Assembly (NCBI RefSeq): GCF_013113735.1
Contig: NZ_CP053346.1
Coordinates: forward strand, 1,626,001-1,690,000
Source of the DNA: Sphingomonas sp. AP4-R1
GTDB lineage: Bacteria; Pseudomonadota; Alphaproteobacteria; Sphingomonadales; Sphingomonadaceae
Direction: 5' to 3'
DNA length: 64,000 nt
The notes under the pieces are model-generated. The model made no database searches. It was not told the DNA's origin and saw nothing but the letters and a program-made list of their open reading frames with translations. The position numbers and the translations under genes are program-made. Below, one piece after another: positions 45,840 to 52,887 of this stretch (position 1 is the first letter of the stretch; each line of letters begins with the position of its first letter).

Positions 45840-47393
45840 ATGATCCGGAAGCTAGGCGGCGCGACACTGGCTTTGCTGCTGGCCACCACGCCGATCGCGG
45901 CCAGCGCCCAAGAGGCGCTGACGGCCACCGCCACGATCAAGGGCGATACGCCCGGCCCGGTCTATGACCGGCATATCTTCACCCAGTTCGCCGAGCATCT
46001 CGGCACCGGCATCTATGGTGGCCTGTGGGTGGGCAAAAACAGCAAGATCCCGAACACGCGCGGCTTCCGCAACGATGTGGTGACGGCGCTCAAGGATCTG
46101 GGCGTGCCCACGATCCGCTGGCCGGGCGGCTGCTTCGCCGACGAATATCACTGGCGCGAAGGCATCGGCCCGCAGGCCGGCCGCAAGGTGAAGGTCAACA
46201 CGCATTGGGGCGGTGTGATCGAGCCGAACACGGTCGGCACGCACGAGTTCATGGACCTGCTCGATCAGGTCGGCGCCGAGGCCTATATCTCCGGCAATGT
46301 CGGCGACGGCACGCCCACCGAAATGGCCGAGTGGGTGGAATATATGACGGCCCCCGCCGGCACGCTGGCGGACGAGCGCGCGAAGAACGGCCACAAGGCG
46401 CCGTGGAAGGTGCCCTATTTCGGCATCGGCAACGAATTGTGGGGCTGCGGCGGCAATATGCGCGCCGACTATGCGGCGGACGAGACGCGCCGCTACGCCA
46501 CCTTCGTGAAGGTCCCCTATGGCGAGAAGATCACGAAGATCGCCTCCGGCGCCAATGCCGAGGATTATCACTGGACCGAAGTGATGATGCGCGATGCGCA
46601 GAAGGCGGTCGGCGGCCTCTCGCTCCATTATTACACGGTGCCGCACGGCTTCGACAAATTCGCACCCTCGGCCGATTTCGACGAGGTCCAGTGGGCCGAG
46701 ACGATGGCCCGGACGTGGAAGATGGACGAGATCCTCGCCAAGCATACCGCGATCATGGACAAATATGATCCGGCCAAGCGCATCTTCCTCGCCGTCGACG
46801 AATGGGGCACCTGGTACAAGGAGGACGAGGGCACGCATCGCGGCTTCCTGCGCCAGCAGAATACGCTGCGCGACGCGCTGGTGGCGGGCATCAACCTCAA
46901 CATCTTCGCCAAATATGCCGATCGCGTGCGGATGACGGCCATCGCCCAGATGGTGGACGTGCTGCAGGCGATGATCCTGACGGACGGCGCGAAGATGGTG
47001 AAGACGCCGACCTATTACGTCTTCCAGATGTACAAGCCGTACATGGACGCCACCGTCCTGCCGATCGAGCTGAAGAGCCCGTGGTATGGCAAGGATCAAT
47101 GGGCGGTGCCCGCCGTCAGCGGCTCGGCCGTGAAGGACAAAGCGGGCGTGGTCCATGTCGGCCTCACCAACGCCGATCCGAACCGCCCGGCGACCGTGAC
47201 GGTGAGCCTGACGGGCGTGGCGGGCAGTGCGGTGAGTGGCAAAGTGATCACCGCCCCGGCAATGAACGCGCTCAACAGCTACGCCAAGCCGGAGACGGTG
47301 GTGCCCGTGGCGTTCAACGGCGCCACACTCAGCGGCGGCACGCTGACGGTGACGCTGCCGGCAAAGTCGGTGGTGATGCTCGATCTGAAGTGA
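45840..47393 (+). CDS. abfA: GH51 alpha-L-arabinofuranosidase, exported
   Basis: This 517-residue enzyme releases L-arabinose from arabinan side chains. A signal peptide (MIRKLGGATLALLLATTPIA, cut after ASA) predicts periplasmic or surface location, unlike many cytosolic GH51 enzymes. Motifs are RWPGGCFADEYHWREGIG, acid/base Glu in GIGNELWGCGG, nucleophile Glu in VDEWGTWY, and a C-terminal beta-sandwich ending KSVVMLDLK. AGGAGGG precedes the ATG. It feeds arabinose to the oxidative genes beside it. Confidence 0.94.
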   Translation: MIRKLGGATLALLLATTPIAASAQEALTATATIKGDTPGPVYDRHIFTQFAEHLGTGIYGGLWVGKNSKIPNTRGFRNDVVTALKDLGVPTIRWPGGCFADEYHWREGIGPQAGRKVKVNTHWGGVIEPNTVGTHEFMDLLDQVGAEAYISGNVGDGTPTEMAEWVEYMTAPAGTLADERAKNGHKAPWKVPYFGIGNELWGCGGNMRADYAADETRRYATFVKVPYGEKITKIASGANAEDYHWTEVMMRDAQKAVGGLSLHYYTVPHGFDKFAPSADFDEVQWAETMARTWKMDEILAKHTAIMDKYDPAKRIFLAVDEWGTWYKEDEGTHRGFLRQQNTLRDALVAGINLNIFAKYADRVRMTAIAQMVDVLQAMILTDGAKMVKTPTYYVFQMYKPYMDATVLPIELKSPWYGKDQWAVPAVSGSAVKDKAGVVHVGLTNADPNRPATVTVSLTGVAGSAVSGKVITAPAMNALNSYAKPETVVPVAFNGATLSGGTLTVTLPAKSVVMLDLK

Positions 47394-47451
47394 GGTGAGG
47401 GGGCGGCGGGGCGGCGTGTCGCCCTTGCTGGTGGAAGGAAAGTCTATTTGA

Positions 47452-47568
47452 TCCTCCCCCGCCAGGGGGAGGTGTCAGGCTTTAGCCTGACGGAGGGGGC
47501 GGCAGCAGGCTGGTCGCTGACCTCTCCCTCCGTCGCCTTCGGCGCCACCTCCCCCTGGCGGGGGAGGA
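47452..47568. repeat. Dispersed inverted repeat, family D
   Basis: Two mirrored units each have a CCTCCCCC/GGGGGAGG stem (47453-47473 and 47547-47567), a second small hairpin (CAGGCTTTAGCCTG; CGCCTTCGGCG) and a CGGAGGG end. The unit pair fills the gap after the arabinofuranosidase, and no coding is seen in 47394-47602. Confidence 0.7.
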
Positions 47569-47602
47569 CGAGGAATGGCCGCTATGGGTGGAAAGCGGTC
47601 GC

Positions 47603-47893
47603 TTACCTCAACTCAAGGGCCACATCTTGCCCGTATTGTTTCCGCGCGTCGACAAACACCTGCACGGCCTCCCCGAGAAAAGCCCTCATAGCGTCTGACA
47701 GACCGGACACCCCCGCGATTACCACCGTGAATGGCGGCTCCACCTCGTTAATCCCACCGTATAAACTGTCGTCGAGGGCATTGAGGCTCCGACCGTGCCA
47801 GCTTGGCGCGCCAAGTGCGGGCAGGAGGGCAGCAAAGAAATCGTCCGGGGACATCCAAGCCGAGCCGTCGAGTTGAATGAGCTTCATCGGCAT
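47603..47893 (-). CDS. Barstar-family protein (ribonuclease inhibitor fold)
   Basis: This 96-residue protein reads MPMKLIQLDGSAWMSPDDFF, then LGAPSWHGRSLNALDDSLYGG, the barstar signature (NLDAL-like helix with tryptophan and aspartates), and ends YGQDVALELR. Barstars block barnase-type ribonucleases, but no ribonuclease gene is nearby, so it is an orphan inhibitor or has another partner. Its base composition looks lower in GC than the flanking sugar genes, hinting at transfer. AGG sits about nine bases before ATG 47893; ATG 47887 is an alternative. Confidence 0.82.
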   Translation of the reverse strand: MPMKLIQLDGSAWMSPDDFFAALLPALGAPSWHGRSLNALDDSLYGGINEVEPPFTVVIAGVSGLSDAMRAFLGEAVQVFVDARKQYGQDVALELR

Positions 47894-47964
47894 AGGCTGA
47901 CACCTAACCCTTGTGTCCGCTAGTGGGGCGATGGCGGTCATCAGAAAACCACATCGCCACCCAC

Positions 47965-47994
47965 CTGTAGGACAGCTACGTCGCAGTCCTACAG
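47965..47994. repeat. 9-bp perfect inverted repeat in a gene-free stretch
   Basis: CTGTAGGAC (47965-47973), 12 bases, GTCCTACAG (47986-47994). The decamer CAGAAAACCA also occurs both before and at the right arm (47942 and 47992). Nothing else recognisable lies in 47894-48171 apart from a GGGGC/GCCCC hairpin at 48148-48161 after the dgoA stop. Confidence 0.45.
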
Positions 47995-48171
47995 AAAACC
48001 AACCAGGTCATCGGCCACGGCTCCCCGAACCGGAGTCGTCCATGCCGGCCCGCACCGTCAGCACCCTCGGCCAGTCGTTTCACCCCGAGGCCCTCACGCG
48101 CGAGCGCATCACGCGCGGGCGCGTAGAGGCGAGACTTTCGTGTGACTTTGGGGCCGGAGCCCCGCCGGGCT

Positions 48172-48804
48172 TCAGCCCTTCACGCTCTCCCAGGCGGCCA
48201 CCAGCGCGCGGGCGCGTTCGCCGACCGTCTCGGCGCTGTCGCCGGGCTTGTAGAGCGCGCCGCCCACGCCGATTCCGCGCGCGCCGGCCGCCAGCCATTC
48301 GCCGAGATTGGCCGCACCCGTGCCGCCCACGGCCCAGACATGCGCATCCTTCGGCAGGATCTCGCGCACGCCCTTCAGGTAGACGACGCCGAAACCGGTG
48401 GCGGGGAACAGCTTGATATGGCGCGCGCCCGCCGCATAGGCGGCCAGCCCCTCGGTCGGCGTGGCGAAGCCGGGCATGGGATACAAACCGTGCGCGATCG
48501 CGCCGGAGATGATCTCCGGGTTCGTGTTGGGCGTCACCACCAGATGCGATCCGGTGCCCGGCAACTGATCCAGCTGCGCGCGCGTCAACACCGTGCCCGC
48601 GCCGCACAACGCGCGGTCGCCATAGGTGGCCTGCAGCTTGGCGATGCTGGTGAAGGGATCGGGCGAGTTGAGCGGCACCTCGATGAAGCGGATGCCCGCC
48701 GTCACGAGTTGCTCGGCAACGGGCAGGATCTCGTCGGGCGTGATGCCGCGCAGGATCGCCACGATCGGCGGCGCGCCCGAAGCCAGCATGTCATCGATCG
48801 TCAT
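48172..48804 (-). CDS. dgoA: 2-dehydro-3-deoxy-6-phosphogalactonate aldolase
   Basis: This 210-residue KDPG/KDPGal aldolase splits the phosphorylated keto-deoxy acid into pyruvate and glyceraldehyde 3-phosphate. It shows PIVAILRGITPDE, IEVPLNSP with the catalytic Glu, GAGTVLT, and Schiff-base Lys in ARHIKLFPATGFG. The IRFIEVPLNSPDP wording is closer to DgoA than to Eda. It lies 12 bases after dgoK in a lactonase-dgoK-dgoA operon, giving the D-galactose branch. Confidence 0.92.
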   Translation of the reverse strand: MTIDDMLASGAPPIVAILRGITPDEILPVAEQLVTAGIRFIEVPLNSPDPFTSIAKLQATYGDRALCGAGTVLTRAQLDQLPGTGSHLVVTPNTNPEIISGAIAHGLYPMPGFATPTEGLAAYAAGARHIKLFPATGFGVVYLKGVREILPKDAHVWAVGGTGAANLGEWLAAGARGIGVGGALYKPGDSAETVGERARALVAAWESVKG

Positions 48805-48816
48805 GTCGAATATCCT

Positions 48817-49725
48817 TTATCGGGTGAGCGTGGCGAGGCCCGCCAGCGCGCAATGATCGCCTTCCAGCAAGATCGTGTCGCAGTCCGCCGCCGCAAGGGC
48901 CTGCGTATAGAGCGCGCCGAGTGCGGGCGCGCCGATCAGCGTGACGGTGGTGCCTGGTGTCGCAGCGGCAAGGCGGAGATTTTCGATCACCTCGGCGCCG
49001 ATCGCGAGTCCGGAGAGGAAGCCGGTGGCCCAGGCGCGGCTGCGCCCGTCGATCAACTGGGCGGCGCGCGCCTCGAACAGGGAGGCGATCAGCGCGCCGG
49101 TCTGGCGGATGCGCGCGAGGCCCGCCGCGAAGCCATCCTCGCCGTCCGCCTCGCCCACACCCTCGTTGGACCCGAGGCGGGTGAGGATCGACTGGTCGCG
49201 CAGCAGTGCGAACAATTCGCCGGTGAACGAGGTCTGGAAGCGGGTGACGCGGCCTTCGTCCAGCTCCACCCATTTGCTGTGCGTGCCGGGCATCACCAGC
49301 AGGCGACGCCCTTCGCCCAGCGACGGATCGAGCGACAGCGCGCCGAAGATCTGCGTCTCCTCGCCGCGCATCACATCCGACGCACCCGCGAAATTGGCAC
49401 CGCTCAGGCCGCCCGCGATCCGCACCGCGACGCCGTCGACCGCGGTGGTGGCGAGCTTGCCCGCCCAGTCCGAGAAGCCGGCGGGGCAGGGGACATACGG
49501 CGCCTCGACCAGCCCGTTCCGCGATCCGGCCATGCCGCAGAGCGTGAGCCCGGTGGCGCGTGCCGCGTCGGCCCAATCGCCCAGCGTGGCGGACAGGGCC
49601 TCGGCCGGCGATCCGGTCAGCTGGCCGATACCCAGGCCGTCGCGCCGATCCGCGACCGCGCCATCCTCCAGCCGGAACAGGCGCAGGCGGGTCGTGCCCC
49701 AGTCGCCGACGAACTGCGCGCTCAT
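48817..49725 (-). CDS. dgoK: 2-dehydro-3-deoxygalactonokinase
   Basis: This 302-residue sugar-acid kinase phosphorylates 2-keto-3-deoxygalactonate at C6. Family landmarks are VGDWGTTRLRLFRL (phosphate loop), LCGMAGSRNGLVEAPYVPCPA, DVMRGEETQIFGAL and LVMPGTHSKWVELDEGRV with catalytic acid, and FTGELFALLRDQSIL. ATG 49725 overlaps the lactonase stop by four bases (ATGA). The open frame runs to 49968, but only inside the lactonase gene. Confidence 0.93.
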   Translation of the reverse strand: MSAQFVGDWGTTRLRLFRLEDGAVADRRDGLGIGQLTGSPAEALSATLGDWADAARATGLTLCGMAGSRNGLVEAPYVPCPAGFSDWAGKLATTAVDGVAVRIAGGLSGANFAGASDVMRGEETQIFGALSLDPSLGEGRRLLVMPGTHSKWVELDEGRVTRFQTSFTGELFALLRDQSILTRLGSNEGVGEADGEDGFAAGLARIRQTGALIASLFEARAAQLIDGRSRAWATGFLSGLAIGAEVIENLRLAAATPGTTVTLIGAPALGALYTQALAAADCDTILLEGDHCALAGLATLTR

Positions 49726-50594
49726 GCGGCGACGATCGCGCGGGAGGCGAGGCGACCGGGCACGTCCACCGGGAAGGCGAAGAGGCCGCCCGCCAACGGC
49801 TGATCGGCCAGTGCGGCCTCGTCCATATTGTCGCGCGCGGTGGTGGCGTAGGCGGTCTTCAGATCCGGCCCACCGAAGGCGATCTTGGTGATGTTCGCGA
49901 CGGGGAAGCGCACGACCTGCACGATCGTGCCGTCCGGCGCATAGCGGCGCGCCGCCCAGCCTCCCCACAGGCCCACCCAGAGATGATCCTCGCTATCCAG
50001 CACCACGCCGTCGGGCGTGCCGTCGGCTGGATCGATCGTGGCGAAGATTTCACCATCGACCAGCATGTGGTTCGCGTCGATGTCGAAGCGCCAGATCAGG
50101 CCTGCGGCGGTATCGACATGATAGAGGAAACGGCCGTCGGTGGTGACGGCGGGGCCGTTCGTGATCGCGGCCTCTCCGCCCACGGTGCGCAGCGCGCCGT
50201 CCGCAAACAGGTGAACCGCGCCGGTCGGCAGCTCGCAGCCGAAATCCATCGATCCGAACCAGATGCGGCCGGAGGGATCGACGGTGCCGTCGTTCAGGCG
50301 ATTGCCGTCGCGCATCTCCACGCGGGCGATCTCTCCGGTCACGCGCTCGCCGTCGAAATGCTCCAGCGCATGGCCGCGCCCGAGGACGAAGCCACCCGCC
50401 TCGTCGACGAGCAGGAAGCCGGGATAGCCGCCCGTCTCGATCGTGCGCTGCGCGCCGGTGGCGGGGGTGTAGGCGTGGACGCGTCCCGAGATGATGTCGA
50501 CGAACCAGAGCGTGTCGGTGCGGTCATCCCACAGCGGGCCTTCGCCCAGGGTCGCTCCGATGGGCCAAACGCACTCCACATCATCCTCCCGCAT
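49722..50594 (-). CDS. SMP-30/gluconolactonase-family sugar lactonase
   Basis: This 290-residue six-bladed propeller opens sugar lactones to acids. Motifs are [19 protein letters not shown] with metal-binding Glu, [23 protein letters not shown] with Asn, [16 protein letters not shown], and [19 protein letters not shown] with Asp. It would act on arabino- and galactono-lactones made by the dehydrogenase at 44688. ATG 50594 (MREDD) has a 16-bp palindrome ending four bases upstream. It heads the operon with dgoK and dgoA and is divergent from the dehydratase. Confidence 0.92.
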   Translation of the reverse strand: MREDDVECVWPIGATLGEGPLWDDRTDTLWFVDIISGRVHAYTPATGAQRTIETGGYPGFLLVDEAGGFVLGRGHALEHFDGERVTGEIARVEMRDGNRLNDGTVDPSGRIWFGSMDFGCELPTGAVHLFADGALRTVGGEAAITNGPAVTTDGRFLYHVDTAAGLIWRFDIDANHMLVDGEIFATIDPADGTPDGVVLDSEDHLWVGLWGGWAARRYAPDGTIVQVVRFPVANITKIAFGGPDLKTAYATTARDNMDEAALADQPLAGGLFAFPVDVPGRLASRAIVAA

Positions 50595-50597
50595 CAG

Positions 50598-50613
50598 TCC
50601 GACAATTGTCTGA
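50598..50613. promoter_or_regulatory. Palindrome TCCGACAATTGTCTGA in lactonase/dehydratase divergent region
   Basis: This 16-base inverted repeat (one mismatched pair) is centred on GACAATTGTC. It ends four bases before the lactonase ATG and sits about 134 bases before the dehydratase ATG. Its half-site TCNGACAA recurs at 39719 and 42115, each in a control region of the same sugar block. Candidate operator for the GntR regulator at 41279. Confidence 0.5.
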
Positions 50614-50746
50614 TAATTCCCATGCCATGGCCTGCGCGGCGGCGCCAGCCCGCTGCCGCTCGCCCGAAACATGCGGGCAACGGATCCGATTGCACTCCCG
50701 AACGCAAGCCGATAAATACTCCTACATTTGGAAATTAGGACGGATC

Positions 50747-52543
50747 ATGGGCGAGGAACGGAAATTTAAGCTGCGGTCGCGTGCGTGGTTCGACAATCCC
50801 GACAATATCGACATGACGGCGCTCTATGTGGAGCGTTACCTCAATTTCGGCCTCACGCTGGAAGAGCTGCGCTCGGACAAGCCGATCATCGGCATCGCGC
50901 AGACCGGCAGCGATCTTTCGCCCTGCAACCGCCACCATCTCGTTCTGGCCGAGCGGATGCGCGAAGGCATTCGCGAAGCGGGCGGCATCGCGCTGGAATT
51001 CCCGGTCCATCCGATCCAGGAGACGGGCAAGCGGCCGACGGCCGGCCTCGATCGCAACCTCGCCTATCTCGGCCTCGTGGAGTCGCTGTACGGCTATCCG
51101 CTGGACGGCGTGATCCTGACGACCGGCTGCGACAAGACCACGCCGGCTCTGCTGATGGCGGCGGCCACCGTGAACCTGCCCGCGATCGCCTTGTCGGTGG
51201 GCCCGATGCTCAACGGCTGGTTCAAGGGCCAGCGCACCGGCTCCGGCACGATCGTGTGGCATGCGCGCCAGCTGCTGGCGGCGGGCAAGATCGATGACGA
51301 GGGCTTCATCCGCCTCGTCGCCTCGTCCGCGCCGTCCACCGGCTTCTGCAACACGATGGGCACGGCCTCGACGATGAACGCGCTGGCCGAGGCGCTCGGC
51401 ATGATGCTGCCGGGCACGGCCGCGATCCCCGCGCCCTATCGCGACCGGCAGGAGGCCGCCTACAAGACGGGCTTGCGCATCGTCGACATGGTGCGCGAGG
51501 ATCTGAAGCCCTCCGACATCCTGACGAAGGAAGCGTTCCACAACGCGATCGTGGTCAATTCGGCGATCGGCGGATCGACCAACGCGCCGATCCATCTCGC
51601 CGCGATCGCGCGCCACATCGGCGTGGATCTGCCGCTGAAGGATTGGGAGACGGTGGGCCACAAGGTGCCGCTGCTCGTGAACCTGCAGCCTGCGGGCGAA
51701 TATCTGGGCGAGGATTATTACCGTGCGGGCAATCTGCCGGCGGTGGTCTCGCAGCTGATGGAGCAGGGCCTGATCAACGAGGCCGCGCTGACCGTGAACG
51801 GCAAGACGATCGGCGACAATTGCCGTGGCGTCGCGATCGAGGACGAGAAGGTCATCTACCCCTTCGCCAAGCCGCTGAAGGAAGAGGCTGGCTTCGTCGT
51901 CTTCACGGGCAATCTGTTCGATGCCGCGATCATGAAGACCAGCGTGATCTCGCCCGAATTCCGCGATCGCTATCTCTCCAACCCGGACGATCCCGAAGCG
52001 TTCGAAGGGCCGGCGGTCGTGTTCGACGGGCCGGAGGATTATCATCGCCGGATCGACGATCCCGCGCTCGGCATCACGCCGGCGACCCTGATGTTCATGC
52101 GCGGCGCGGGCCCGATCGGCTATCCGGGCGCGGCCGAGGTCGTGAACATGCGGCCGCCGGCCTATCTGATCACCGAGGGCGTCACGGCGCTGCCCTGCAT
52201 CGGCGACGGCCGCCAGTCCGGCACGAGCGGCAGCCCCTCGATCCTGAACGCCAGCCCCGAGGCGGCGGCGATGGGGGGGCTGGCGCTGCTGCAGACCGGC
52301 GATCGCGTGCGGATCGATCTGGGCAAGGGCACGGCCAACGTGCTGATCTCCGACGAGGAATTGGCGACCCGTCGCGAGGCTTTGGTGGCGGCGGGCGGCT
52401 ATGCCTATCCGGCCTCGCAGACGCCCTGGCAGGAAATCCAGCGCTCGGTGGTGGGCCAGATGAACACCGGCGCGATCCTGGAGGGCGCGGAAAAGTATCA
52501 GCGCATCGCCCAGACCAAGGGCCTGCCCCGCGACAATCACTAA
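50747..52543 (+). CDS. L-arabonate/D-galactonate-type sugar-acid dehydratase (IlvD/Edd family)
   Basis: This 598-residue Fe-S dehydratase removes water from arabonate or a related aldonate to give the 2-keto-3-deoxy acid. Iron-sulfur cysteines appear in [27 protein letters not shown] and [10 protein letters not shown]; other landmarks are [30 protein letters not shown] and [27 protein letters not shown] precedes ATG 50747; the frame upstream to 50606 is in the divergent control region. A strong terminator follows. Position with the lactonase supports use on arabonate, with galactonate also possible. Confidence 0.92.
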   Translation: MGEERKFKLRSRAWFDNPDNIDMTALYVERYLNFGLTLEELRSDKPIIGIAQTGSDLSPCNRHHLVLAERMREGIREAGGIALEFPVHPIQETGKRPTAGLDRNLAYLGLVESLYGYPLDGVILTTGCDKTTPALLMAAATVNLPAIALSVGPMLNGWFKGQRTGSGTIVWHARQLLAAGKIDDEGFIRLVASSAPSTGFCNTMGTASTMNALAEALGMMLPGTAAIPAPYRDRQEAAYKTGLRIVDMVREDLKPSDILTKEAFHNAIVVNSAIGGSTNAPIHLAAIARHIGVDLPLKDWETVGHKVPLLVNLQPAGEYLGEDYYRAGNLPAVVSQLMEQGLINEAALTVNGKTIGDNCRGVAIEDEKVIYPFAKPLKEEAGFVVFTGNLFDAAIMKTSVISPEFRDRYLSNPDDPEAFEGPAVVFDGPEDYHRRIDDPALGITPATLMFMRGAGPIGYPGAAEVVNMRPPAYLITEGVTALPCIGDGRQSGTSGSPSILNASPEAAAMGGLALLQTGDRVRIDLGKGTANVLISDEELATRREALVAAGGYAYPASQTPWQEIQRSVVGQMNTGAILEGAEKYQRIAQTKGLPRDNH

Positions 52544-52570
52544 GCCGCGGTTCGATTACGGAATGACCGA

Positions 52571-52598
52571 GGCGGGGAGGAAACTCCCCGCCTTTTTT
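52571..52598 (+). terminator. Rho-independent terminator after the sugar-acid dehydratase
   Basis: GGCGGGGAG, GAAA, CTCCCCGCC is followed at once by TTTTTT, 27 bases after the dehydratase stop. It is a textbook intrinsic terminator. Confidence 0.92.
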
Positions 52599-52700
52599 GT
52601 TGTCCGGCCTGCTTGGGGGTGAGGCGCGCATCGCGCTTGCGGTGCGGGATTGCGCGAACGGCTACGCTTCCTGCGTATGGTGATATCCGTTCGAACCCAT

Positions 52701-52780
52701 CGTGCTCCTGCGAAAGCAGGAGCCCAGGGCTGCAAGTGTCGCGTTCGAAGCTCTGGGCTCCTGCTTTTCGCAGGAGCACG
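52701..52780. repeat. Large inverted repeat, family B copy 2
   Basis: Arm CGTGCTCCTGCGAAAGCAGG (52701-52720, continuing AGCCCAG) pairs with CTGGGCTCCTGCTTTTCGCA (52753-52772, continuing GGAGCACG). The unit is the same as the hairpin at 34818, here as a facing pair about 25 bases apart. It lies between two terminators in a gene-free stretch (52544-52887). Confidence 0.75.
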
Positions 52781-52825
52781 GGCGGACCGCCGGTAGCGCA
52801 TTGCTCCCGGTCTCCTTCACGCCAA

Positions 52826-52856
52826 GAAAAAGGGAGGCAGGTTGCCCTGCCTCCCT
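52826..52856 (-). terminator. Rho-independent terminator of the TonB-dependent receptor
   Basis: On the reverse strand AGGGAGGCAGG, GCAA, CCTGCCTCCCT is followed by four more T, about 32 bases beyond the receptor stop at 52888. Confidence 0.88.
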
Positions 52857-52887
52857 GGAGGATCTCGTCGGGGAGACGATGAGAGGA

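Noticed and set aside
47913..48416. Forward frame of 167 codons after the barstar gene
   Set aside because: Half of it is antisense to dgoA, with arginine-rich shadow composition and no ribosome site.
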